DNA of 64,000 bases, from positions 1 through 64,000 of the forward strand of contig JAEUWP010000556.1 of assembly GCA_018524725.1 (NCBI GenBank), given 5' to 3'. The stretch's first letter is position 1; each line of letters starts with the position of its first letter. Made by a program: the position numbers and the translations under genes. Below are positions 1 through 10,713 of this stretch, piece by piece. Source of the stretch: Podaxis mareebaensis. Taxonomy: Eukaryota > Basidiomycota > Agaricomycetes > Agaricales > Agaricaceae. The notes beneath the pieces were generated by a model that was not told the DNA's origin, did not search any database, and saw nothing but the letters and a program-made list of their open reading frames with translations.

Positions 1-518
1 TCCCGGATTTGTTCCCCAAGATCCGCTAATTGACTGATAAGTTGTTGTTTGTGGAACTGTTGTTCCGGCCAAGGAAGAGAACTGGTGTTGAGTTGTTGGT
101 ACTGGTTGATTAGTCATTGCTGTACTGTGAGAAGGTCTTGACTGGTAAACAGACAATGAAGATTGGGGTTGTTTTCCTTTCGTTTGAGTGGAGAGATTGA
201 ATCTGGCAAGATCCTCGGTGACCTCTTCGACACTTGGTTGTCTTGAAATCTGTTGCGGTGTGTTAAGTGTTGCTGCGAGTCCTGCGAATCGATTTTCAGT
301 TTCAATGTTTCTTTGAGTTTCAACAGTTTGTTGCCGATCTTGTCCTGAAGAGTTTTCGGATTGGACTTCTGTTGAGTATTCTTCGTTGAGTTTTCTCTGG
401 ATTGATGCTTCGAAGAAGTGGGGTTTATTTCTTGCGTCTTTGTAATAACACTCTCCTGTTGTGTGGTCTTTGAAGACTTTTCCTCTTGTTGGGCTATCGA
501 ATGTGATTGTCCTCGCAA
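1..518 (-). pseudogene. Gag-like frame of an LTR retrotransposon, broken, runs off window
   Basis: An open frame starts at 518 and reads 134 Gln/Ser/Thr/Lys-rich codons to a TGA at 116-114. The same frame stays open after that TGA to the window edge. There it reads LINQYQQLNTSSLPWPEQQ and then LADLGEQIR, a Gln-rich helical stretch like the N-terminal part of basidiomycete Ty3/gypsy Gag proteins. I therefore read the TGA as an internal nonsense mutation (for example from TGG) and not as the true end. An alternative ATG overlaps the stop in another frame but gives a less coherent protein. No zinc knuckle, protease or polymerase lies inside the window; they would be to the left. I could not define the LTR or primer-binding site. 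The family assignment is inference. Confidence 0.45.
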
Positions 519-2084
519 TTTTGAATTATCCAGTTTGGCAACTTTATAACTTTCTTCTTAATAAATTTCCTTCCCTTTCAATAACTGAGTGTCCACAGCA
601 AAGCCTCTTCTCAGCGGTACTTTCAATGGAAATTTATATCCCAATAGATTATAGCTCTATCTAGGCGTAATCACTTCTTTATCACGAGTGTGATTCCCTT
701 CACTTGTCGAAATATCCTCCAGAATCAAAGTTCCATCAAGGAATTTCCTCTAGATTGCGGGACTACAATCCTCAACTAATCTGCACTAGTTGGCAATGCG
801 TGCCTACTCTCTTTCTAATGCTAACTTCAGAAACTAGGACCCAAAGTTAAAACACTAGCTGCTCAAGTAGGGCTTCTTTCAGCGATCAATGCTGAGCAGC
901 CGAGACAAGGTAATGACTCCGTGCTACAGAGAAGGATCGTTTCTACTTAATGTTATAGTGAGGCCGCTTCGGTCCGTAAAGAGGCCTGATACGTATCCAC
1001 AGATCGTATCAAAGGAGACTTCTCGTGTACTAACAGATAGATTACCTTTAGGCACTGACAGAGTCAACGCGTCAAGATAACTATTACTTATAGTCGCACA
1101 ATGCGTCTACTTCCTCAATATAAAGACTTTAAGCAACTTAGAGAACGATAGAGATTATAGAGGCAACTTAGATCGTATCACTAATTGTTGATAAAGACTT
1201 ATATTTGAGTCTCCACCTAACCAAGTAGAAATGATGGTTTCTGCTTGTTAGTGTCAACAACTTATATACTGGACAGTGTATCTAAATATATATCTACATT
1301 AGAACTTTCCAGAAGTTCTTAAGGCACCGAGGCTCGACTCAGAGATTGACTCGGAACAATAGAAGCATGATTTAACTATTAATAGTTTGATACAAAAAGT
1401 TCTTTATCAAAGAAGTCTTCTTTTCTAAAGATAGTATGAAAGCTTATCAATTCATCAATGTCGTACGACTTTGATATTACATAAGCATAATCAATATAAG
1501 AAAGATTATGAAACAAACAAACTAAAGACTAAAGCTTTCAAATAAAACTATGAACAAATAGGTTGAAAAGATAATTAGTAAATGTATAGCGAACATTTAC
1601 TAAGTTCATAACACTGACTTAGGCATCGCTTAGCCAAAGAAGAACCTTGTAACAACCAGGAGGGATATGACTTGTAAGGTTGCAGGTGATGAGAAGAGAA
1701 CAATGTTGCTTCTACACTAGCATTGTGTCAGTGGAGAGTAAACCAGTTACTCACAATCTGAGGCTGGTTGAACAGGAAGATACCCTGATAGGTGAGGGAA
1801 AGGCAAATCTGCAGGAGTACCAGAGAAGATATGACTGAATTGAAAGTAGTGAGGAATGTTTGAGAGAAAGCTTAGATGCCAAGTGAAGATGAGGAATATG
1901 AAACTCCAGTGAAGTAAGTATGCTACTGCATGAGGGTTTAAATACTGTAGAGAGTAGCTACACTGGGTATAGGGTATTGTACATGCATGAGTCAGAAACA
2001 TAGAGCATACATGTGTATAACATGAGTAAGATGCATGTAAATGATAAAGATAGATGAAACATGACTCTACCATATGCTACAGGA

Positions 2085-2345
2085 GTCATAAGATGCAAGA
2101 AACATTTCTACAAGTCATAAACCATGAGGATATGAGTAATACTAATACAGGCCATATGTCTATGTATGTGTTATAAGTATATTAATAGAAATGGATCAAT
2201 CTAATCATAGCACAAAGCTATGTAGGGTTCCAAAAATATATCTGCTTCTGTCAATGCAGAGCATATGCATCGAGGATGCAGCATGTATTGCTGATGACAA
2301 GTATATGCATAAGCATCATGCTGATTCATTCCTCAACAGCAGGTC
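2085..2345 (+). repeat. Left copy of a decayed direct duplication
   Basis: This segment and the one at about 2795-3065 share an ordered series of words: TCATAAGA at the left, then TTTCTACA, CATGAGGATAT, then TAGCACAAAGCTATG followed by GTTCCAAAAAT, then ATTCCTCAACA or TTTTCCTCAACA at the right. The spacing between copies is about 710-730 bp. The copies are heavily diverged, which suggests an old duplication of repeat DNA. Confidence 0.5.
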
Positions 2346-2794
2346 TCTCCAGAGGTTTAGCTGTTATGCCAGTTATCCTGTCAGGGCAGGTAGAGCTCTT
2401 ACACAACAAGAAGATAGAGCAGGAAGAGAACTGCCATTCTTGCCTATGTGCAAGTGATTGTAAAGCTAAGTTCTACTTACTTTATGAGCTACTTTAATAG
2501 AGAGTCAGTGCTATACTACATGTCCATATTGAGATGCTCATAACTACTTTGGAGTTTTAATAATACTAGACTGAGTCTGAGGTAAGATAGTAGATCTACT
2601 CAGATAAGGAACTGTCCATAATTGGTAATACTGAGTCCAAATGCTAAATATAGTATAGCTCAGAATATACAAGGCATAGCCAATGACTGAGGCATGAGTC
2701 AAGACAATAGATGGTGGAAAGAAAAGATATGGTGACAAGAGAGAGACAACAAGAGGCAAATGCAAAGAGAGAGGGCAACAATTGTAACAAGCAA

Positions 2795-3065
2795 GGAGTC
2801 ATAAGAATCCATGAAATGTTTCTACAGTGTGTAATCCTACAAGATAACATGAGGATATTGGTAAGACTATGATAGGAGAAGTAACAGAACTCAAAGTATG
2901 AGTCATAAGATAGTAAAGATAGAAATAAATCAAACAATTATAGCACAAAGCTATGGGGTGTTCCAAAAATTACAATGCTTGTGCATAGCAGAGTGTAAAG
3001 TTGAGGATAATGTGTATTCTAGTTGTGGATTAGGACACTAGATTTTCCTCAACAATAAGCTGGTA
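2795..3065 (+). repeat. Right copy of a decayed direct duplication
   Basis: Partner of the segment at about 2085-2345, in the same orientation, with the same ordered words around TAGCACAAAGCTATG. It holds an extra stretch of roughly 40 bp before that word. No coding frame survives in either copy. Confidence 0.5.
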
Positions 3066-3840
3066 TTATGTTGTACCTGCTCTATGGGTATATGTGTAGC
3101 TTGTTTAAAGGGGTATTATGAGCAAGAGACTGGTGTAATCTGGCAATCAATCAAAATTCTGGTTGTCAAGCACAAAGACCATCAGTGGGATGGTCACATC
3201 ACACCAATGGAAATGCCACTACAACTATCTCATGGTGATCAATCCTCTTCATCTCCATCAATGTCTGCATTGTCCTCTGGTATCTTTGGTTGTGAAATGG
3301 GTTTCCCAAGGCCCTTTTGCCTTGCTTTGGTCAATGGCTTCACAAAGCAGGATGTCATAAAACAAATCAAATACATTCCAATTTGGAAATGCATGATGTG
3401 ACAGGTCTGATCAAGCCTCCAAAGTGTCCCCTGTGCTAACTTCAGGTTTTGGGTGCTTTGCAACTGCAGATGACCTCAGAATGAATACCATTTAGCTTAT
3501 ATGATATGGGGATTCACGCTGTAACACTACTGTTTACTCAATCAGTGCCTAAGTTGATACCTTGTTTTGCAAGGGACTGCCCATGGTTCCCTCAATTATC
3601 GCACCATGGTCAGATCACTGATAATAACCAAAACACTTTTATTTTGTAACTGAGACACTAGGGTATATAATTACAAAAAGTCTGAAGGGAAAAGGTGAAA
3701 ATCACGAGTAGGAATGTGAAGTTTCCCACTGACTGTCCAATGACTGTGGCATCAGGATTCCCACATGAACGAAACTCCCAAATCTCCATCTCCGGTGGCA
3801 GAAAATGTGCTAACCTCATCCACAATCGTGTTGTGGGCGA

Positions 3841-4661
3841 TCACCCACCTGCAGGGGTTCTTGTCCCAGGACTGCCCTGGCCGTCACCATTGTTTCCAGC
3901 CGTCGGGGTAGGTCTCGTTCCAGAGCTACTTCCACCCGGACGTGGCGTATTAGTTGCAGTGGGTTGCCTCGACGGCTGAGGGGAGGAGCGGGCCGAACTG
4001 GAGCTACGAACTTGAGCCCCCCCAGTGCCCCTGCTCGACGTGCCTTTGTCTACTGCTGCCCTTGAGCCTAGCACGCCACCCAACACTGCAGCAAGGATGA
4101 TTACATTGGTAAACACGAGGAGGAGTATGATCCCTTTCTTGGTCCGCCAGAATCGCTTCTTCGGGGTATCGTGATGATGGGCGTTGTTTACTTCCTTGGG
4201 ATGATGGTGTTCATGGGCTGGTGGTATGGGAAATCCATCATCTCCAGGTGGCCCGTGGGCGGGTGGCGTGGATGGCCCATAGGTGGGTCGTGTGGGAGGC
4301 TGATGGACTAATGATGCGACTTCGGGGTCTCGATTAACGTCGACATTGAGGTCGGATGGCACTTCTTCGTACTGCGGCGGTGGTGTGGGCACACGGGTTG
4401 TACCAGGAGAAGGTTCTAAGTGCAACGGGGCCTGTTCCTGTCCCGGGATCGGCGTGTCAGCGGTGTTAGGTACACCCTGCGTTTTAATGAAGAGACGGAA
4501 AATAAAGGAAGTGAGGTTAGCTCCAAATGGGCCCGTATAAGAAGACAGGACGCAGTTTTTACCTGAGAGGTAGGTGGTTCGGGCTGACCTTGCGCAGTGT
4601 CTCCCGCCCGAGCTGACTCGGCCGCTTTCGCTAGCATTTTCTCTTGGCTCCGGAAGTGCAT
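3841..4661 (-). CDS. Single-pass membrane protein with Pro-rich N-terminus and Ser/Thr-rich C-terminus
   Basis: Two exons, 4661-4563 and 4476-3841, join in frame to give 244 residues. The N-terminal half is Pro/His-rich, with a PTPPPQYEEVP motif. A basic patch (KKRFWRTKKG) directly precedes a transmembrane helix (IILLLVFTNVIILAAVLGG), followed by a low-complexity Ser/Thr/Pro/Gly tail. By the positive-inside rule the N-terminus is cytoplasmic and the tail extracellular. This layout is common among uncharacterised membrane proteins of Agaricomycetes. I recognise no enzymatic domain and propose no function. The 3' end is uncertain: a GT at 3848-3847 could start a 39-nt intron, and the frame would then run to a stop at 3660-3658 and add a hydrophobic tail. 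The gene lies head to head with the rhodanese gene. Confidence 0.7.
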
Positions 4662-5420
4662 ATTAAGTATGTTCTTGGATGTTGCGGTTCCAGCTCCCCT
4701 CTAAATTACGACAGTAGAGCTTGGGGGAAGGAGGCTGAAGAAGACCGACGAAGCGGGCGCTGGTCACTATATATTGCTATGGAACCTTTCCGGAAGGAGC
4801 TGGTCCTCGGCAGTTGGAGCAGGATCAGGAATACATGATCTCAATGGAGAGACGTAGCAAGTAGGAAAGCAAGAGAGTGTGACACTTGGTGGGGCGAAGT
4901 ACTCCATTATCAACCCTGGGGGAAAACCCACATTCGTATCCCGGCACGGAAATTTCACTTGCAGTAACATTGTGTATAAATAGGAATTTGCGAGAGGTGA
5001 TTGGGAGAAAGGGGGAGACACGATTCAGTGACATCCTGCACGAGCTACAACTTGTGTGGGCTGGATTATGTACTGGATTCGGTATATTTGGCCCATTTCC
5101 AGAGAGTAGAACGTTGCCAGAATTGGGCGCATAACTTGGTATTTGAATGACCTTAGATGGTGGAGTCTGTTTAAGGGAATTCCCGGAGAAGTTGTTCCAG
5201 AGTACAGCTATCAAGATGGGCGTAGCAGTGTTGCATTGTGGAGAGCTTGTGGAGAAGTTGTTGGAGAGCATTGTTTGTCCCAGTCCCGTCTGATAAACAA
5301 TGTCACCATCATTGGGCAAAGTACAACATAATTTGGGAAAACAATCAGGCATTGAACACCAACTTGAAACGATTTCCGCTTTACACTCAACTCTGACCGA
5401 CAAGCGATACCAGAAATTCC
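4662..5420. other. Divergent intergenic region between membrane-protein and rhodanese genes
   Basis: About 760 bp between two divergent start codons, so it probably carries both promoters. A 192-codon minus-strand frame (5403-4825) is open here. It has several Cys and Asn-X-Ser/Thr sites but no recognisable domain, signal peptide or splice structure, and I do not call it a gene. A CTATTTATA word lies near 4975-4983 on the minus strand, roughly 315 bp before the membrane-protein ATG. Confidence 0.4.
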
Positions 5421-8112
5421 ATGTCCATCCATTCGCAACAATCCATTACAAGAACTCAGCGGGAAAGCGAGCCAAGGTCATCGCCAACCTCGCCCGCGCC
5501 GGCGTATCAATCCATCCAGTCATCACCACCACAGTACTTTATCCTCCCTATGACCCCACGCAGCGGGTCGCTTTCTGCGCAACCTGTGATTGTGCTTCCA
5601 CTTCCAAATCCGCAGATGACTCCCTCTCTGAGACGTATGTCGCCCACATCAATTCCCATACCTCCAATCCAGTCACGACAAGCAGAAGGGCGCGAAGGAA
5701 ATGCCCCGAGCACGATAGAATCCATCTCCAGAGCAGCATCATTAACGAGGAGACGTCGTCACAGTGCCACACAGAGCCCACCGCAAACCCAAGAGCAACA
5801 GGTACGGGAGGAACATTATAAGAGCGTTCCCAGTACGATGCGTTCGACCACAATGCCGGCAGAGCTGACTCGGGAAGGCACAGCGCCAGACCATCATTCA
5901 AGGAATGTGTCGGGTCCTATCCTCGCCGAACTTCCACCTCAGTCACCAGGGGCCGTACCACACGCCGATTCCAAAGTACCCATCTCGCGACCACCGATTC
6001 CTGAATTCGAAGATCTTCCGCCCTCTCCGGGCTCTATCGCCTCTACTGCAATGTCTCCGGAGCTGATACGGAAAAGAACGATTGCAGAGAAGGGGATCGG
6101 AGAGGTGATGGAAGAGATTATGCGTAGCGACGAGCGTTCACGTCCAATATCGTCGGGAGAATACATAGAAATTGGGGTATCAACTTCGAGAAGTCCTCAG
6201 CCAGTTGCAAGCTCGTCACGGACAGGAGCTGACCACCAACCCCGTCTATCTGATGCTTCATTGTCTCCAGCAACGCCCCAACGGGAACCATCACAGCCAT
6301 CTCGTTCACACAGACCCACCAAATCACAATCGTCAGCATCGCAGCGTTCACACAGTAATGACATGAGAATAATGTCTCCCACTGCTCCCGACCCACTCTA
6401 TCCATCACAGCTCACCGGCGCACCATCACCTGAGCTTCGCGAAGCCACAGCGACACCATTATCTTATGCCTCTTTAAATCAGGCACAACCAAAAGGCTCG
6501 CGTGAATTCGATGTACCTCTTTCAATTAAGACGTCGTCACTACCTCCATCGAATCCTGGCCAAGTATGGCAATACCACGAAACACCGTCTCACACTATGC
6601 AACTATCACCTAAAACTCAATCACCCCGACTTGGCCACGATGGGGGCTCGAAAAACACGTCACCCCTAGGCTCGACTCAACGTTCAATACCGAGCCATGA
6701 ATCTCCACGTCCTGAAGACATTATGATCAACGTGAACCTAGGTCCAGACACTGACGCGCCTTCATTGACGTCACCGTCCTCACCACCGCGCAGGATCCCA
6801 ACGTTACGACGCCGGAATCGCGAAAGCGTCTCTCACCCGGACCAAATCCAAAGTCCTCGAGTGTCTCAATCAATAAGTACTTATTCGGAATTACCAGTAG
6901 GAATTAATCCGAGTCCCGGTCACCAAAACTACTCGGAAGGTGTCTCGAATCAACGATCGAATTCTTCGGGAACACACAAAACCTGGAGCACGTCGCAGCC
7001 TGCCCAAGCACTTCTTATTCCTGCCAATGTACCGCCGAGACGAACGTTAGATTCAGTGCGGAGTCAGGTCGCGAGCGAAATTGCGTTTAGGGCGGTTTCG
7101 AAATCCAGTTTGACTGATGGTACGTCTATATCAACAAACCTTCATATCATTCCTGCTTGCCAATTATATCACACAGGAGTTCGCACCGGAGTTGCCGACG
7201 CCTCATCCGCTTCCAAACCAGACGACATACCCTTCATCCACCTCATCGCATCCTCCCTCACATCTTCCTTCACTCTCTCCTCCGCACCCTACCTCTTTCT
7301 CATCATCACAAGTAGCACAAGCCCTAATACCCCAGGTCTGCTGTACATAACTTCCTCCTCCCAACACATCACCTCCCGAGCCATCACACTCTGCTCTTCA
7401 AAATTCCTCAACCGAATCACGCAATCCTCATTCACGTCCTCTTCCCCGTCCGACCCTGACAGCCCTGACGGACTAGGACTAGCAACACAAAAAGAATGGA
7501 TCGCAGTAATAAAAAACCTCAACGAGTCCTCATTCGATTCTGATATCCTTCATGTTATTTTACTTAACGCCGCTCGGGCACCGCTTGACCCAATGCAACC
7601 TCCTTCAGGCTCGAAATCCGTTGATATCATGCTTAAGGATGCACGTGCGCGGCTGCAGCGTATCACCCCACGTCAGGCGTTAACGGAGTTGCGAAGTAAT
7701 GTGATGGATGTACCGACTATATTGGTGGATATACGACCGCAGGCGCAGAGGGATGAGTGGGGTGGTATCAAGGGTGCGCTGGTTATTGAGAGAAATGTTT
7801 TGGAGTGGAGGTTTGACCCGCGGTGTGAGGCGCGGTTGGATATTGCGGATAGGTATGATTTGAGGGTTATTGTGTTTTGTCAGGAGGGGTATACTTCCAG
7901 GTGCGTGTCGATTGTTAATTTCAGTTGTTGATGTATTGCTAAATATTCGATGGTATTACAGTTTGGCTGCGTATTCATTACAACAGTTAGGTCTGCTCAA
8001 TGCAACAGATATCATCGGTGGTTATAAGGCGTGGAAGGATGCTGGGCTGCCTGTGGAGATTAAACCCCCTCGCGAACGATCGATCGCTTCCGCCGCTGGG
8101 TCAATTGTCTAA
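5421..8112 (+). CDS. Disordered protein with C-terminal rhodanese domain
   Basis: Model: exons 5421-7119, 7177-7900 and 7962-8112, closing in frame at 857 residues. The 57-nt intron 7120-7176 is a multiple of three and stop-free, so its removal rests on good splice signals (GTACGT and CACACAG). The first ~680 residues are Ser/Pro/Thr/Arg-rich and predicted disordered. The last ~150 form a rhodanese homology domain: ITPRQALTEL, then ILVDIRPQAQRDEWG, ending in the active-site loop FCQEGYTSS with the candidate nucleophilic Cys and the following SLAAYSLQQLG helix. Rhodanese domains bind or transfer sulfane sulfur, or act as inactive protein-binding modules. The substrate here is unknown. The loop CQEGYTS resembles the bacterial-type VCNEGYSS loops. 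The gene converges on VPS36, with 78 bp between stop codons. Confidence 0.83.
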
Positions 8113-8190
8113 CATCTGCGTTTCGATATCAATACATTAATACCCAAATGCATATACCCATATCCCTGACAATACCCAACTCGCAACCAC

Positions 8191-10288
8191 CTAAGTGTCG
8201 TCAAACACCTGCCCATCCCAAACGTATCCAACAAACACATTAGGCCACCACCTCACCCCCGCCTCGCCTACACCCAATCCGACACCACCTCCATCAGCAA
8301 TAACACACTCTGCACCGGCCCTGACAACATCCCCTCTCATCTCCGCATCGTTGATCATCTCTTTCGCAAGTGCAACCGTGATACCCTCTATCATTGCCAC
8401 TTCCATTGTTGTCTTTGGACCATCTGTGGTTAGATGCGCTGTGAGCCTGTCTGAGAACGCGTGCTGCGAGTACGGCGGTGTATGAAGGACTGTGAGCCCG
8501 GATTTGAATGTACGTTTGTGGATTGGGGGAGAGGTGTGCTGTGGGAGGTGGGGGGTTACTTGGAGGAAGGTCGTTGGTGGGAGGAGGGCTGTGTGGTTCG
8601 GAGTTAGTGGGTTTGTGGCATAGTATAGATTTTGTAGCGAGTAATTACGGAATATATGAAGATGGAGAGCAGGGAATAGGGATGTAAACATAGAGATGAA
8701 AAGCGATCTGGACTTACCGACACCTCTAGCGCGATTCCACCCGCCCCAGACCTCATCCAACGCAACGATACCACGATCTTTCATCATTCCCTTCAACACC
8801 CCCGCCAACTCCTTCGCGAGCTCACTGACCCACTTATCCTCGTCTTTGATCATATCATTCGTCACTGGTACATTCGTCATCTGTAACCCCAGCTGAGAAA
8901 GTGAAGATCGAATAAAGGTCGCTTCTTCTGGTAGCTCGTGCGGGGTAGTGGTGTTCAGAGCAAGTGAGGAGGATGAGGGTGTCGTAGGGTCTGAGGTGGG
9001 TGGGGAAGTGGAAGATGCGGCAGCGGTGAGCTTTTCGTTTAGCTCTCCTGCGAGGTGAACCATGTCTCGTGCTTTGATCATGAGCGCTTCGAGGTCTTGG
9101 AGGGCGTTCTTGAGGTCGGTGTCGCGTCCTTGGGCAGAGGATTCTACTGTTCGTAAGATTCCGGCTGTGGCGAAGGCGTAGTAAGCGAATGTAGCATGTT
9201 GGAAAGGAAGATGGATTTACTGATGCCACTTCGAGTAATCGTGTTGTCGTTCTCTGGTTTTGCGACAGTGCTAGGCTTATACAGCTGCTTCGCTCGACTC
9301 TGTGTCTGGAATCAGAGATGTGTAAACGAACGACGGATGGGACGCACCTCCCAAGCTTTACTCTTCAAGCTTCGTTTGAGCACTGTATAAAATGGCTTGT
9401 CGCCTCCCTTTCTAAAGCTGATTTTCATTATCTTCTTATCGCCTCCATTTGTATTATCGTCGTCGTCACCAAGTTCAGGTGAAGTAGATCGCGTGGCAGG
9501 AGCAGACTTTGTCCTCTCTGGGACGAGCATTAGGGCGGGAAGCTTTGTTCCACAGATTTCGCATTCACGAAGGGACGGGTGGTTAAGGAATGTACATGCG
9601 GGGCATGGGATTGAACTCTGTCTGCGAGATTGGGACGTGGGTGGCGTTGACGGAGATGAAGAGGACGTTGTGGTTGGTTTGAATCTATGGGTAGGGCCTG
9701 AGGGGAGGGATGTAGACAAAGGAGAGGAACGTGGTTGTTCGGAGGTGGACGTGGCCGCAGCTGGTCGGGGAACGCCACAGAGTTCACAAACCTGTGTGGA
9801 AGATGGGCTATGTCCTGGCGGATTACGGTTCTTGTATGCGCACACTCCACATTCCCATGTCCCGCCATCTGCATTACCAGATACACTAGGAATGTCGAGA
9901 GTGGCACCTGACGAAGTCGCGCTTGCATTCACAGCTTTGCCGATAAGGTACAAAGTGACCTTGGGCGACGAGGTGAACAGACCAGCGTAGTAATCGGTCT
10001 GGGTCACATATGCCAGATCGAGTGAGAAGGATGCATATTCGGGATCTTTGGTGTCTATGTAGAAGAGCCGGTGGGATGTTGTGTGGACAGTGCCCGCCTG
10101 GTGAGGCGGAGACTTCTGGAGACTAGGAGTGTTGTTATCTGGTTTGTGAGATGGTATAGCAAGAGGGTTACGTACCCGTCGTAGATGCCTACGCCATCTT
10201 GGGATGCGAGGAGTTGTTCGTCTGTGTAAAGGAGTGCCTGGATGGGGATTGTGCCATCCACTGGCGTTGCGTATCGCTGCAGCGCCAT
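8191..10288 (-). CDS. VPS36: ESCRT-II subunit Vps36
   Basis: Five exons (10288-10176, 10122-9348, 9305-9221, 9164-8718, 8588-8191) close in frame at 605 residues. Vps36 links ESCRT-II to ubiquitinated cargo and phosphoinositides on endosomes and acts in multivesicular-body sorting. The N-terminal PH-like GLUE half begins MALQRYATPVDG and includes VGIYDG and KSPPHQAGTVH. It is interrupted by two NZF zinc fingers, as in budding-yeast Vps36: WECGVCAYKN...CELCG near residue 125 and CPACTFLNH...CEICG near residue 207. The GLUE half resumes with KISFRKGG. The EAP30/winged-helix part (about 330-605) holds ITVALAKEM, RWWPNVFVGYVWDGQ and the WNRARG helix. I chose the ATG at 10288 over an in-frame one 24 nt upstream because the MALxRY start is typical. 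The intron-2 acceptor (TAG at 10125-10123) was set by the frame. Confidence 0.95.
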
Positions 10289-10713
10289 GGCAGGCTGATG
10301 AGCGTAGACCAAGATACGCGCGCTTGATTGAGCGTCTATCCCTCTATGAGAGGCTGAGTTTCGTCTAGTGGTCAGGCACTCAAGTTCTTCTGAACAATCA
10401 ACAGTCTGGTTGACGGTAGAGGCCGGGCCGCGCTTTCCGCTCAGTTGTAGGGGTCACTCTTACATAATGTGCCCCTAGTTCATCCAAAGTATGTACCGAG
10501 ACTTAAGCGAGGAATCCTCTCACAACATATCATATCTCTCAATGGCCCTGTCCACGCCTTTCTCTCTATATCCATCCCCGAAACGGACTCATACCGTAGT
10601 CTACTCCTCTCCCACTTTCTTCCATCCACCACGTTATGAGGTATGTCCCTCATCGCGTTCTTTCCCTTTCTAACTGAGCGAGTGAACACAGACTCACTCA
10701 CCATGAACGCACG
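10289..10713. promoter_or_regulatory. Shared divergent promoter region of VPS36 and membrane-protein gene
   Basis: A 425-bp stretch separates the two divergent start codons, so both promoters must sit here or overlap it. No TATA element of good quality is evident. Pyrimidine-rich tracts (CTCTCTATATCC and similar) precede the plus-strand gene. The regulatory role is inferred from geometry only. Confidence 0.4.

Larger units (their letters stand above)
519..3660. repeat. AT-rich repeat-derived region, no intact gene
   Basis: About 3 kb of AT-rich sequence with only short, mutually overlapping frames on both strands. It follows the broken gag-like frame on the side where a 5' LTR and leader would lie. 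It also contains a decayed internal duplication listed separately. I see no coding frame that extends through plausible splice sites. The most likely reading is degraded transposon DNA, but I could not recognise a transposase or reverse-transcriptase motif. Confidence 0.5.

Noticed and set aside
3084..3463. Overlapping frames that could be a transposase fragment
   Set aside because: Considered Plavaka/CACTA or hAT remnants, but no catalytic motif could be identified on either strand.
4825..5403. 192-codon minus-strand frame between the membrane-protein and rhodanese genes
   Set aside because: No signal peptide, domain or splice context, and it lies in a divergent promoter region. Its Cys and Asn-X-Ser/Thr content is not enough to call a gene.
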